DNA from: Methylomarinum sp964474415
GTDB taxonomy: Bacteria; Pseudomonadota; Gammaproteobacteria; Methylococcales; Methylomonadaceae
Direction: 5' to 3'
Length of the DNA stretch: 53,674 nucleotides
NCBI GenBank assembly: GCA_964474415.1
Contig: CAYYSO010000004.1
Span: 1 to 53,674, forward strand
Position 1 is the first letter of the stretch. Each line of letters begins with the position of its first letter. The notes under the pieces were generated by a model. It did no database searches and was not told the DNA's origin. It was given only the letters and a program-made list of their open reading frames with translations. Position numbers and translations under genes: made by a program. Below are positions 32,342 to 41,908 of this stretch, in pieces.

Positions 32342-33271
32342 CTATGCGAACTCAACCCGGTTGCGACCATGTTCTTTCGCCTGGTAAAGTGCGTCGTCAG
32401 CCGCCTTGGTAATCGCGTCATCTGTTTTAAACTGTCCATTATAGGTGGCAACGCCCAGACTTAAAGTGACACAGGACGTTACTTTTGATCCACTATGAGG
32501 AAGATTTTTTTCCAGCACAGCCAAGCGTATTTTTTCTGCAACATCACGACCGCCCTGTAAATTGGTATCAGGTAGAATAACGGTAAATTCTTCACCGCCG
32601 TAACGACAAGCGAGATCTGTAGGACGCTTTAAAACCGCGGCAATCGTTTGTGCCACAGTAGCCAAACAGTCATCACCCTGTTGATGACCATAACTATCAT
32701 TGTAGATTTTAAAATAATCAATATCACAAATAATCAGTGACAAAGGCGACTTGTTCCTTTTTGCCAGATTGTATTGCCTGAGCAGCGTCCGGTCAAAATT
32801 TCTCCGGTTAGCCAGACCTGTTAACTGATCAAATAATGATAATTTTTCCAGCTCCTTATTGGCAACGAGTAATTGCTGCTGTGCTTTAGATAACTTTTGC
32901 CGTATAGCATAAATGCGTTCCATGGCCACAACGGTTAACTGTAGACGCAAGGGATTAAGCGGCTTTGGCAAATAAGCATCACCGCCCGCCAGAATTCCAT
33001 CAGTAAAAGCGTCATCATCTATACGCGTTGTCAGAAAAATAATAGGAAACCAGTCATCCTGTTTTAATGCCCGAATTTCTTTAGTTGCATCCAGACCATT
33101 CATCCCCGGCATTTCAACATCCATTAAAATCAAGTCGACGTCATTATATTTAATATAATCCAGACAATCGTTCCCATTCTCTGCAAAAACAACCTCATGC
33201 CCCATGCTTTTTACGCATTCGGCCACTAATTGTCTTATCGCTTTACTATCATCAACAACAAGGATTCTCAT
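32342..33271 (-). CDS. Response regulator with GGDEF output (diguanylate cyclase)
   Basis: This 309-residue protein has a receiver domain (residues 1-120, phospho-acceptor aspartate in DLILMDVEMPG near 52, conserved lysine in YLPKPLNPLR near 105), a short coiled coil (130-145) and a GGDEF domain with active-site GGEEF. RPTD lies five residues before the active site and matches the inhibitory c-di-GMP-binding RxxD motif. It should make c-di-GMP when phosphorylated. No histidine kinase is adjacent. It is first in a likely operon with the nucleotidyltransferase-like and HAD genes. Confidence 0.93.
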   Translation of the reverse strand: MRILVVDDSKAIRQLVAECVKSMGHEVVFAENGNDCLDYIKYNDVDLILMDVEMPGMNGLDATKEIRALKQDDWFPIIFLTTRIDDDAFTDGILAGGDAYLPKPLNPLRLQLTVVAMERIYAIRQKLSKAQQQLLVANKELEKLSLFDQLTGLANRRNFDRTLLRQYNLAKRNKSPLSLIICDIDYFKIYNDSYGHQQGDDCLATVAQTIAAVLKRPTDLACRYGGEEFTVILPDTNLQGGRDVAEKIRLAVLEKNLPHSGSKVTSCVTLSLGVATYNGQFKTDDAITKAADDALYQAKEHGRNRVEFA

Positions 33272-33491
33272 AAACGTTATTATCCTAAATGTAAGCCCTT
33301 ACTTTCTTTGTGTAATCCTAGCAGTCTATAGTAAATTAACAATATCATTAGAAAAGAATTGAAAAAAAAACATCAATCTCATATCCTCAAGCGTGGGATT
33401 TTTCCAATAACACCCATTAAAATCAAACTATAAAGTATGTGAAAAATCTTGCAGTTCTCACTTTTAATCCTCGAACATTTCAGGAGAACGT

Positions 33492-35054
33492 ATGAAAATC
33501 GGTATACCCAAGGAAATTCACGAAGGTGAAAAACGAGTAGCCACAACGCCAGAAGCAGCTGAAAAAATCCTTAAACTGGGGGTTGAAGTCAATATCGAAA
33601 GCGGCGCAGGACTCGCTGCAGATATCACTGACGAGGCCTACCAGGAAGTTGGCGTCAAAATTGTGAAAAATGCTAAGTCATTATGGAAAAACTCAGATAT
33701 TATCATAAAAGTCAGAGCTCCGGAAAGGCATCCGGAACTAGCCATAGATGAAGTCGAACTGATGCAAGAAGGCCAAACTCTAATCAGTTTTATCTGGCCG
33801 GCACAAAATGAAGAATTAATGCGGCGACTGGCTGATAAAAAAGTGACTGTACTGGCCATGGACAGCATTCCGCGCATGTCCAGAGCGCAAAAAATGGATG
33901 CTTTGAGTTCGATGGCCAATATCGCCGGCTATCGGGCTATTGTTGAAGCAGCTCAACATTTCGGCCGTTTTTTTACCGGTCAGATCACCGCTGCCGGCAA
34001 AATTCCACCAGCTAAAGTTTTGGTTATCGGCGCCGGCGTTGCCGGGCTTGCAGCCATTGGCGCCGCCAAAAGCATGGGCGCTATCGTCAGGGCTTTCGAT
34101 ACCCGTCCTGAAGTTAAAGAACAGATTGAAAGTATGGATGCCGAATTTCTGATGCTGGAATTTGAAGAAGAAGGCGCAGGATCGGGCGGTTATGCTAAAA
34201 CCATGTCAAAGGAATTCATCGAGGCTGAAATGGCTTTATTTGCCCGTCAGGCAATGGAAGTCGACATTATTATCACTACAGCACTCATACCCGGAAAACC
34301 GGCCCCCGAATTAATTACTGCCGGCATGGTGGAATCCATGAAGCCAGGGAGCGTTATTGTTGACCTGGCAGCTGAACAGGGCGGTAACTGTGCATTAACC
34401 GAGAAAGATAAAGTAGTAGTTAAACATGGAGTGACCATTATTGGCTATACCAATTTACCCAGCAGACTGGCCAATCAGTCCAGTCAATTGTACGGCACTA
34501 ATATCCGTCATTTATTAACGGATTTATGTCCTGAAAAAGACGGAAAACTGCAGGTTAACATGGACGATGAAGTGATTCGCGGCGCTACCGTTATTCAGAA
34601 AGGCAAGATTACCTGGCCACCGCCGCCACCTAAAATATCAGCAGCTCCGGCGCCGCAGACAGAGGCGCCGGCGGTAAAATCTGAGGCAGAAGTAAAACAA
34701 TCTGTCATTCCACAACCGGTCAAACAGTTTCTGCCGTTGATTATCGCCGGTTTTGCCCTATACGGTATCGGTTCGGTTGCACCGGTCTCATTCATGTCCC
34801 ATTTTACTGTCTTCGTTCTGGCTTGTTTTGTCGGTTATCAGGTTATCTGGAACGTATCGGCTTCTTTACATACGCCTTTGATGAGTGTTACCAATGCCAT
34901 CAGCGGCATCATCGTTATTGGCGCACTGGTACAAATTTCCACACCCGGCGCTGTAATCACCTTTTTGTCGGGACTTGCCATTCTGATTGCAGCTATCAAT
35001 ATTGCCGGCGGCTTTCTGGTCACCCGTCGTATGCTTGAAATGTTCAGAAAATAG
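33492..35054 (+). CDS. pntA: NAD(P) transhydrogenase subunit alpha
   Basis: PntA with PntB forms the proton-translocating transhydrogenase of the inner membrane, which passes hydride between NADH and NADP. The 520 residues include the NAD-binding domain I (VLVIGAGVAGLAAIGAAKSMGA near 176-197), a proline/alanine-rich linker near 375-405, and four C-terminal hydrophobic segments. The undivided alpha subunit is the E. coli type. AGGAG precedes the ATG at a good distance, and pntB follows after 9 bp. In a methylotroph the enzyme helps balance NADPH against the H4MPT pathway dehydrogenases, which is inference. Confidence 0.96.
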   Translation: MKIGIPKEIHEGEKRVATTPEAAEKILKLGVEVNIESGAGLAADITDEAYQEVGVKIVKNAKSLWKNSDIIIKVRAPERHPELAIDEVELMQEGQTLISFIWPAQNEELMRRLADKKVTVLAMDSIPRMSRAQKMDALSSMANIAGYRAIVEAAQHFGRFFTGQITAAGKIPPAKVLVIGAGVAGLAAIGAAKSMGAIVRAFDTRPEVKEQIESMDAEFLMLEFEEEGAGSGGYAKTMSKEFIEAEMALFARQAMEVDIIITTALIPGKPAPELITAGMVESMKPGSVIVDLAAEQGGNCALTEKDKVVVKHGVTIIGYTNLPSRLANQSSQLYGTNIRHLLTDLCPEKDGKLQVNMDDEVIRGATVIQKGKITWPPPPPKISAAPAPQTEAPAVKSEAEVKQSVIPQPVKQFLPLIIAGFALYGIGSVAPVSFMSHFTVFVLACFVGYQVIWNVSASLHTPLMSVTNAISGIIVIGALVQISTPGAVITFLSGLAILIAAINIAGGFLVTRRMLEMFRK

Positions 35055-35063
35055 GAGAAAATA

Positions 35064-36455
35064 ATGTCACAAGGTTTAGTTACAATGTCGTATATTACGG
35101 CATCCATTCTGTTCATTTTAAGCCTGGGCGGACTCAGCAATCAGGAAACAGCCCGTCGGGGTAATTACTACGGTATGGCCGGCATGGTCATCGCTATCAT
35201 CGCCACTGTTATGAGTGACGCGGTGACTTCCTACACCATACTGATTATTGCATTGTTAGTCGGTGGTTCAATTGGTGTTAAAGCAGCCTATAAAGTGGAA
35301 ATGACACAAATGCCGGAACTGGTCGCCATCATGCATAGCCTGGTTGGAATGGCGGCCGTCCTGGTGGGTTACGCTAATTTTATGGATGCCACATCAACTC
35401 TTAGCGGCGTTGAAAAGACCATTCATGAAATCGAAATCTATATCGGTATTTTCATTGGCGCTGTTACTTTTACTGGTTCTGTGATTGCTTTTGGAAAATT
35501 ATGTGGAAAAATCGACGGTAAACCGCTTTTATTACCTGCCCGGCACTGGTTAAATCTGGGTTTACTCATTGCCACGATTTGGCTGGGAAATCAGTTTTTG
35601 GCAGGCGCAGAAACGGGTGGCGGTACCTGGGCGTTAATTTTAATGACCCTCATCGCTCTGGCATTTGGCGTACATATGGTCATGGCGATTGGCGGTGCCG
35701 ATATGCCGGTAGTCATCTCCATGCTAAACAGTTATTCCGGTTGGGCCGCTGCAGCCACCGGCTTTATGTTAAGCAATGATTTATTAATCGTGACCGGAGC
35801 GCTGGTCGGCAGTAGCGGCGCCATCTTGAGTTACATCATGTGCCGCGCCATGAACCGGAATTTTATCAGTGTCATTGCCGGTGGTTTCGGCAGCAGTGGC
35901 GGTGGCGCAGCTGCAGAAATCGAAGGCGAAGTACAAGCGATTGATATTAATGAAACTGTGGAGTTGTTGCGTGATGCCAAAGACATCATGATTATTCCCG
36001 GTTACGGCATGGCTGTTGCACAGGCCCAACATACGGTGAATGAAATTTCCAAATTGCTACTCAATCAGGGAAAAACAGTCCGTTTTGGTATTCATCCTGT
36101 TGCCGGCCGTATGCCAGGACACATGAATGTTTTGTTGGCGGAAGCTAAAGTACCCTACGATATTGTTTATGAAATGGATGAAATCAATGAAGATTTTCCC
36201 GATGTTGATGTGACCGTGGTTATCGGCGCCAACGACATTGTCAATCCCTCTGCTTTAGATGACCCTAGCAGCCCCATTGCCGGCATGCCTGTGCTGGAGT
36301 GCTGGAAAGGTCACACCACTATAGTTCTTAAACGCAGTATGGCTACAGGTTATGCCGGTGTCGGTAATCCTTTGTTTGTGCATGAAAATACCCGAATGTT
36401 ATTCGGCGATGCCAACGACAGTCTGCAATCTGCTCTAAAAGCTTTGCAAAACTGA
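35064..36455 (+). CDS. pntB: NAD(P) transhydrogenase subunit beta
   Basis: PntB carries the proton channel and the NADP-binding domain III of transhydrogenase. The 463 residues start MSQGLVTMSYITASILFILS, with about nine hydrophobic segments over the first 260. Domain III then holds IIPGYGMAVAQAQHTV near 310-325, FGIHPVAGRMPGHMNVLLAEA near 341-361 and VVIGANDIVNPSALDDP near 390-406. TAGGAG precedes the start. The operon ends in a strong hairpin shared with the opposing slipin gene. Confidence 0.97.
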   Translation: MSQGLVTMSYITASILFILSLGGLSNQETARRGNYYGMAGMVIAIIATVMSDAVTSYTILIIALLVGGSIGVKAAYKVEMTQMPELVAIMHSLVGMAAVLVGYANFMDATSTLSGVEKTIHEIEIYIGIFIGAVTFTGSVIAFGKLCGKIDGKPLLLPARHWLNLGLLIATIWLGNQFLAGAETGGGTWALILMTLIALAFGVHMVMAIGGADMPVVISMLNSYSGWAAAATGFMLSNDLLIVTGALVGSSGAILSYIMCRAMNRNFISVIAGGFGSSGGGAAAEIEGEVQAIDINETVELLRDAKDIMIIPGYGMAVAQAQHTVNEISKLLLNQGKTVRFGIHPVAGRMPGHMNVLLAEAKVPYDIVYEMDEINEDFPDVDVTVVIGANDIVNPSALDDPSSPIAGMPVLECWKGHTTIVLKRSMATGYAGVGNPLFVHENTRMLFGDANDSLQSALKALQN

Positions 36456-36482
36456 TAACGCAATCTTTTGGTAAGTATGAAA

Positions 36483-36516
36483 AAAGCCGTGATAGCCTAA
36501 GCTACCACGGCTTTTC
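36483..36516. terminator. Bidirectional terminator between pntB and slipin genes
   Basis: AAAAGCCGTG and CACGGCTTTT pair at the base, TAGC and GCTA pair further in, and the loop is CTAA. A runs on one side and T on the other make it work in both directions. It lies 27 bp after the pntB stop and 14 bp from the slipin stop. Confidence 0.9.
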
Positions 36517-36530
36517 GATGAAGTAATAAA

Positions 36531-37271
36531 TTATTCTTGTTTAAAACCTTTTAATATATCCAACGGAAAGACGATCGTGGAAGATTTGTCACCGGCAATT
36601 TCTGTCAGTGTTTGTAAATATCTCAGCTGAATCGCTGATGGTTGCTGTGACAGTATTTTTGCCGCCTGCATCAATTTTTCAGCAGCCTGCATTTCTCCTT
36701 CAGCATGAATAACCTTGGCCCGCCGGGTACGTTCTGCTTCCGCCTGCTTGGCAATGGCCCTGATCATGCTTTCGTCTAAATCCACTCGCTTTATCTCGAC
36801 ATTCGATACTTTAATTCCCCAGGCATCGGTTAGCTGATCCAGGCTGCTTTGAATATCGATATTCAAGCGCTCACGTTCCGCCAGCATTTCATCAAGTTCG
36901 TGTTGTCCCAATACTGAACGCAAGATGGTTTGCGCCAATTGGCTGGTGGCATCAAAAAAATTTTCCACTTGTATAATGGCCTTATCAGGTTCAATAACCC
37001 GAAAATACACCACGGCATTCACTTTAACAGAAACATTATCGCGGGAAATCACATCCTGAGGCGGTACATCCATTACAATAGTACGCAAATCCACGCGTAC
37101 CATTTGCTGAATCAAAGGAATAACTATAATGAACCCCGGCCCTTTTACCTTGTGAAAACGGCCCAGCATAAAAATAACGCCACGTTCATATTCCCTGAGA
37201 ATTCTGAACGCACTGATCAGTAATATCAGCAGAATACTGATGAAGATGTAACTAAAATTTGCAAACATCAC
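36531..37271 (-). CDS. Slipin/stomatin-like SPFH membrane protein
   Basis: This 246-residue SPFH (band 7) protein has an N-terminal membrane segment (SYIFISILLILLISAFRI near 7-24), then the SPFH core (YERGVIFMLGRFHKVKGPGF near 28-47, IVMDVPPQDVISRDNVSVKV near 65-84) and a C-terminal helix rich in alanine and glutamate. Slipins form oligomeric membrane microdomains and typically pair with NfeD. The ATG overlaps the stop of the nfeD gene by 4 bp, the standard operon arrangement. It ends at a shared terminator. Confidence 0.93.
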   Translation of the reverse strand: MMFANFSYIFISILLILLISAFRILREYERGVIFMLGRFHKVKGPGFIIVIPLIQQMVRVDLRTIVMDVPPQDVISRDNVSVKVNAVVYFRVIEPDKAIIQVENFFDATSQLAQTILRSVLGQHELDEMLAERERLNIDIQSSLDQLTDAWGIKVSNVEIKRVDLDESMIRAIAKQAEAERTRRAKVIHAEGEMQAAEKLMQAAKILSQQPSAIQLRYLQTLTEIAGDKSSTIVFPLDILKGFKQE

Positions 37272-38653
37272 ACGCCCTCCTGTTTTTTGATGGGGGTAAC
37301 CTGTAAAAGCAGACCATCAATTGCTGTCACCATCACTTTTTCGTTTTTCCGCAAGGGATAATCACAGGCTGCCTGCCAGTTTTCACTATGAACACGAACC
37401 ATGCCTGTTCCGGTAAAATCATCTATTACCACACCGACTTGACCAATCATTTCTTCCTTACCGCTGACAACTGGACTGTGTCTTGATTTTGCCAACAACC
37501 CAATCGCGATAATGAAAAAAATCGCACTGCTCAAGGCAAATCCCCCTACTAATCCTAAATCTATGCCGAACCCCGGTACATCGGTATCCATTAATATCAC
37601 CGAACCAATCACAAAAGCGACAACGCCTCCTAATCCGAGTATACCGACACTGGGCACAAAAGCTTCAGCAATCATCAAGGCGACCCCTAAAAGGATCAGC
37701 CCCATACCGGCATAATTGACCGGTAACAACTGTAAAGCGTATAAGGACAACAACAGACAAATTCCGCCTACAGTACCGGGCACAACACTGCCTGGATTAG
37801 AAAATTCAAATACCAGACCGTAAATACCGATCATCAACAAAATATAGGCAATACTGGGGTTGGTAATAACAGCCAAAAATTCACTTCGCCAGTCCGGCTT
37901 GATATTTTTGATTTCAACCATCTTGGTATTTAATATCAACTGCCTACCGGGAACATTAACCTTCCTGCCTTGTAACTGCTGCAACAGATCTGTTTCATTA
38001 GCTGCAACGATATCAATGACATGCAATTTTAATGCTTCTCCAGCCGAAAGACTGGCCGCTTCTCGTACCGCCCGTTCTGCCCATTGTCCATTTCTGCCGT
38101 GCATTTTTGCCAGACCGCGAATATATGCAGCTGCATCATTGACTATTTTATGAGTCATCGGATCAGACGATTGTTGAAACTTTTCCTCATTTTTATCAGT
38201 ACTGTTATTATCTTTGTCATCACCAAAATCGAAACCACCAATTTGCACCGGCGTTGCCGCTCCCAGATTGGTCGCCGGCGCCATGGCGGCAATATGGCTG
38301 GCATAGAGAATATAAGTTCCGGCGCTGGCGGCGCGAGCCCCACTGGGGGCCACATAGCTGATAACAGGTATAGGAGAAGCAATAATCTGTTTGATAATCC
38401 GGCGCATGGAAACATCCAGACCTCCGGGTGTATCCATGCGAATTATGACTGCCATTGCCTGACTTCCAATTGCCTTCTGTAAATTCCGGTTAATATAATC
38501 TGCAGTTGCCGGCCCTATGACACCGTTAATTTCCAGTTGTATAAAAACTGCTGTCCTGATAGATGTCTGATTATTTTTTTCTCCTGAATAAGCTGTTGCT
38601 GCAAAGACAAGGAACAATAGCAAGAAAACCTGCAAACGCCGTATAATCAACAT
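37268..38653 (-). CDS. NfeD family membrane serine protease
   Basis: This 461-residue NfeD-type protein has a signal peptide (ending near TAYS-GEK), a ClpP-like serine protease domain with PSGARAASAGTYILYASH near 107-124 holding the catalytic serine, and several hydrophobic segments from about 255 to 390. A C-terminal OB-fold (MIGQVGVVIDDFTGTGMVRV near 400-419) follows. Such proteins cut stomatin/slipin C termini, and the partner slipin gene overlaps by 4 bp. It is the long form of NfeD. The 127 bp upstream contain divergent promoters with the EamA transporter. Confidence 0.93.
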   Translation of the reverse strand: MLIIRRLQVFLLLFLVFAATAYSGEKNNQTSIRTAVFIQLEINGVIGPATADYINRNLQKAIGSQAMAVIIRMDTPGGLDVSMRRIIKQIIASPIPVISYVAPSGARAASAGTYILYASHIAAMAPATNLGAATPVQIGGFDFGDDKDNNSTDKNEEKFQQSSDPMTHKIVNDAAAYIRGLAKMHGRNGQWAERAVREAASLSAGEALKLHVIDIVAANETDLLQQLQGRKVNVPGRQLILNTKMVEIKNIKPDWRSEFLAVITNPSIAYILLMIGIYGLVFEFSNPGSVVPGTVGGICLLLSLYALQLLPVNYAGMGLILLGVALMIAEAFVPSVGILGLGGVVAFVIGSVILMDTDVPGFGIDLGLVGGFALSSAIFFIIAIGLLAKSRHSPVVSGKEEMIGQVGVVIDDFTGTGMVRVHSENWQAACDYPLRKNEKVMVTAIDGLLLQVTPIKKQEGV

Positions 38654-38780
38654 AACGCCTTATCCACTGTTTATATTGTAGATATTTCCAGTGTACTCCT
38701 GGAGAAAGTTTGCAGCAACGATTTATAACCTTCCCATATCGTTTATAATCGCGAAGTTTTTTCCCGGAAATATTAACACT

Positions 38781-39665
38781 ATGCGAATTTTCGCCGCCTA
38801 TATCAGTGTCATTTTGCTTTGGGCCACTACCCCTCTTGCCATTAAGTGGAGCGCAGAGGGGTCCGGTTTTGTTTTTGGCGCCGCCTCACGCATGGCTATT
38901 GGAATACTTTGTGTATTTTTTATCCTGATACTGACAGGAAAGCGCCTGCCGTGGCATAGCCGCGCCAAACAGACTTATCTGGCAGTGGCATTGCAAATAT
39001 TCGGCGCCATGATGGCTGTCTACTGGTCGTCACGTTTTATTCCTTCCGGCTGGGTTTCAGTTATCTTCGGTTTGACACCCTTTATGACAGCATTATTGTC
39101 GGCTTTTTTCCTGAAAGAAAGCAGCCTGGGAGTGGGCAAAGTTTTTTCCTATTTGTTAGGTACGGGCGGTCTTGTCATGATGTTCAGCTCAGCTATCGAA
39201 TTAAGCTATCAAGCTATACAAGGCATAGCCGGTGTATTGATTGCAGCTTTCCTGCATTCTGTCAGCGCTGTCTGGGTCAAGCAGATACAGGCAAAACTAC
39301 CGGCCATGATTCAGGTTGGGGGCGGACTGTTGTTTGCTATGCCGCTTTACCTGGGCAGTTGGTATATTCTTGAGGATGGGCTGTTGCCATACAGTCTGTC
39401 ATGGCAAACGCTTACCGCAATAATTTACCTGGGCCTTATTGCTACAACCATCGGTTTTGCACTTTATTATTATGTGCTAACACATTTACCAGCCACTAAT
39501 GTGGCAATGATCACCATTATTTCACCGGTACTGGCATTATTTATTGGCCATACAGTCAATGGTGAAGCACTGACGACAAAAGTAATAATAGGAACATCCA
39601 TGATCCTTGTCGCCCTGTTCATTCATCTGTTTATAGACCGCTTGTGGCGTGTAAAGACTAATTAA
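38781..39665 (+). CDS. EamA-family (DMT) transporter
   Basis: This 294-residue inner-membrane protein has about ten hydrophobic segments and two EamA repeats. It starts MRIFAAYISVILLWATTPLA, includes FIPSGWVSVIFGLTPFMTAL near 92-111 at the end of the first repeat, and has GLIATTIGFALYYYVLTHLPA near 222-242 in the second. The family exports metabolites or amino acids, and the substrate is unknown. I chose the ATG at 38781. The 30 upstream in-frame residues (from 38691) are not family-like and would cover the promoter. It converges with galU 13 bp away. Confidence 0.88.
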   Translation: MRIFAAYISVILLWATTPLAIKWSAEGSGFVFGAASRMAIGILCVFFILILTGKRLPWHSRAKQTYLAVALQIFGAMMAVYWSSRFIPSGWVSVIFGLTPFMTALLSAFFLKESSLGVGKVFSYLLGTGGLVMMFSSAIELSYQAIQGIAGVLIAAFLHSVSAVWVKQIQAKLPAMIQVGGGLLFAMPLYLGSWYILEDGLLPYSLSWQTLTAIIYLGLIATTIGFALYYYVLTHLPATNVAMITIISPVLALFIGHTVNGEALTTKVIIGTSMILVALFIHLFIDRLWRVKTN

Positions 39666-39678
39666 TGATAGTGATCGC

Positions 39679-40560
39679 TTAGTATTTCCTGGCCAGTTCT
39701 TTCAGATACGCTAAAAAGTCGTCTTTAATATCCTCATGTAGCAGAGCATGCTCAACATTGGCAATAACATAGCCCAGCTTTGAACCACAGTCATAACGAT
39801 TCCCTTCAAACTCATAAGACAATACCGGCTCATCCTGCATTAAATCAGCAATGGCATCAGTCAACTGGATTTCCCCGCCTGCTCCGCGTCCGGTATTTTC
39901 AATTTTTTCAAAAATAGCCGGTGTCAATATATATCGCCCGACCACGGCAAGGTTTGAAGGTGCAACTTCAGGAGCTGGTTTTTCAACTATTGATTGCAAC
40001 CGTCCTACTTTGGGTTCTATTTCTTTACTTTCAACAATACCGTATTTATCCGTTTCCGCAGGTTCAACTCTTTCCACCCCCAAAATACTGCGTTGTTCCC
40101 TTTTAAATAAAGCAGTCATTTGGGCCATACAACCCCGTGTTGAATCTTCAATCAAGTCATCAGCCAAAATCACTGCAAATGGTTCATTACCGACCACAGG
40201 TTTGGCACAAAGTACTGCGTGTCCAAGCCCTAAGGCTTCAGATTGACGAATAAACACACAGGAAACATGACTCGGCAATAGTTTTCTGAGTGACTCTAGT
40301 GTTTCAACTTTACCGCTTTGTTCCAGCTCTTTTTCCAGTTCATAAGCTTTATCAAAATGATCCGGAATAGCTCTTTTATTTCGTCCGGTGATAAAAATCA
40401 TGGTATCGATACCGGCAGCAATCGCTTCTTCGACTGCATATTGAATTAAAGGCTTGTCGACAATAGGCAGCATTTCTTTAGGGCTGGCTTTAGTGGCCGG
40501 CAAAAAACGGGTGCCCAGTCCTGCAACCGGAAAAACGGCTTTAGTAATTTTTTTATTCAT
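39679..40560 (-). CDS. galU: UTP-glucose-1-phosphate uridylyltransferase
   Basis: GalU makes UDP-glucose from UTP and glucose 1-phosphate for surface polysaccharides and nucleotide sugars. The 293 residues are the usual size. The nucleotide-binding start is VFPVAGLGTRFLPATKASPK, then EMLPIVDKPLIQYAVEEAIA, VILADDLIEDSTRGC near 130-144 and VEKPAPEVAPSNLAVVGRYI near 192-211. It is monocistronic in this window, with 132 bp before the divergent aminotransferase gene. Confidence 0.96.
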   Translation of the reverse strand: MNKKITKAVFPVAGLGTRFLPATKASPKEMLPIVDKPLIQYAVEEAIAAGIDTMIFITGRNKRAIPDHFDKAYELEKELEQSGKVETLESLRKLLPSHVSCVFIRQSEALGLGHAVLCAKPVVGNEPFAVILADDLIEDSTRGCMAQMTALFKREQRSILGVERVEPAETDKYGIVESKEIEPKVGRLQSIVEKPAPEVAPSNLAVVGRYILTPAIFEKIENTGRGAGGEIQLTDAIADLMQDEPVLSYEFEGNRYDCGSKLGYVIANVEHALLHEDIKDDFLAYLKELARKY

Positions 40561-40692
40561 AATACCTGTACTTAGGTCAATTTGTAATGAAAATACCCGA
40601 TAAATATGACATGATTATTACAAGAAAACATCAATGTTCACTATTGTAGTCCAATGTTCCCGTATTAAGGAATGGAGATGAAATAATATATT

Positions 40693-41817
40693 ATGAAGCA
40701 TCCAGAATTTCCTCTCCAAGAAGGACTGATTTATCTTAACCATGCAGCAGTGGCGCCATGGCCTAAAAGAACAGTTAAAGCTGTCTCATCATTTGCTGAG
40801 CAAAACAGTATTTATGGTTCGCAGTTTTACCTGCAATGGTTACAAAAAGAAAAACAATGTCGCGAGCAATTAAAAATTTTACTTAACGCCCCTTCAGCAG
40901 ACGATATTGCTCTGGTTAAAAACACCTCAGAAGCTTTATCTTTTGTCGCCTATGGACTTGCGTGGCAACAAGGCGACAATATTGTCAGCAGTCATGAGGA
41001 ATTCCCTTCTAATCGTATTCCCTGGCAATCGCTCGCTAATCAAGGTGTTGAATTCAGGCAGGCTGATTTACATAGCTCTCTATCCCCCGAAGAAGCTTTA
41101 TTTGCACTGGCAGATAAAAACACCCGATTGTTGACTATCAGTTCGATTCAGTTTGCCTCGGGTATTCGCATGGATCTGGAAAAAATTGGCGCTTTCTGCA
41201 AAAAAAATGATATCCTTTTTTGCATTGACGCCATACAAAGCCTGGGATGTGTACAATTTGACGTGCAATCCTGCCAGGCCGATTTTGTCATGGCTGATGG
41301 CCATAAGTGGATGTTTGGCCCGGAAGGATTAGGGGTTTTTTATACTACACCTGAATCCCGTGGAAAGCTTAAGCTGACTCAATACGGTTGGCATATGATC
41401 GCAGACATCCATAATTATGAGAACAAACCCTGGGCTATTCACCCGACAGCACAACGCTTCGAGTGCGGCAGCCCCAATATGCTGGGAATCCATGCATGGT
41501 CAGCCAGCCTGTCGTTACTATTGGAAACTGGCATGGATGCCATTGAACAGCAAGTGATTGATAATATTGATTATTTGATTGAAAAAATTCAGAGCTCAAA
41601 AAAACTGAGGTTATTGTCCAGCTATGAAAATAATTTAAAATCCGGTATCGTCACTTTTAAACATCAATCTACAAGCAATAGCTTTTTATTTAAAACATTA
41701 TCAAACGAGGGCGTAGCTTGCGCGTTGCGGGGAAAAGGTATCCGTTTTTCACCCCATTTTTATAATTCCTACCAGGAACTGGGTGATGCGATTGAAATTG
41801 CCGAACATTTGACTTGA
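40693..41817 (+). CDS. Class V aminotransferase-fold PLP enzyme
   Basis: This is a 374-residue fold-type I PLP enzyme of the class V group (cysteine desulfurase, kynureninase or isopenicillin N epimerase-like). IYLNHAAVAPWPKRTV at the N terminus, VKNTSEALSFVAYGL near 75-89, FCIDAIQSLGCVQFDVQ near 175-191 and the PLP lysine in MADGHKWMFGPEGLGVFY near 200-217 support this. There is no catalytic cysteine loop like that of SufS near the C terminus, so desulfurase activity is doubtful. The substrate is unknown. It stands alone upstream of the PstS-like/barrel pair. Confidence 0.82.
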   Translation: MKHPEFPLQEGLIYLNHAAVAPWPKRTVKAVSSFAEQNSIYGSQFYLQWLQKEKQCREQLKILLNAPSADDIALVKNTSEALSFVAYGLAWQQGDNIVSSHEEFPSNRIPWQSLANQGVEFRQADLHSSLSPEEALFALADKNTRLLTISSIQFASGIRMDLEKIGAFCKKNDILFCIDAIQSLGCVQFDVQSCQADFVMADGHKWMFGPEGLGVFYTTPESRGKLKLTQYGWHMIADIHNYENKPWAIHPTAQRFECGSPNMLGIHAWSASLSLLLETGMDAIEQQVIDNIDYLIEKIQSSKKLRLLSSYENNLKSGIVTFKHQSTSNSFLFKTLSNEGVACALRGKGIRFSPHFYNSYQELGDAIEIAEHLT

Positions 41818-41908
41818 ATGTCATTCAGCTTGGCCTATGCTTAAGCTCTATTGTAATTGAATACTTACAATATTTAAGGAAATAACGCTGAATTTACCAA
41901 CCCATTCC

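Noticed and set aside
38691..38780. Upstream start of the EamA transporter
   Set aside because: The residues do not resemble the family, and a start here would cover the divergent promoter region.
40693..41817. Class V aminotransferase as a second SufS/IscS
   Set aside because: There is no cysteine loop near the C terminus like RAGHHC of SufS.
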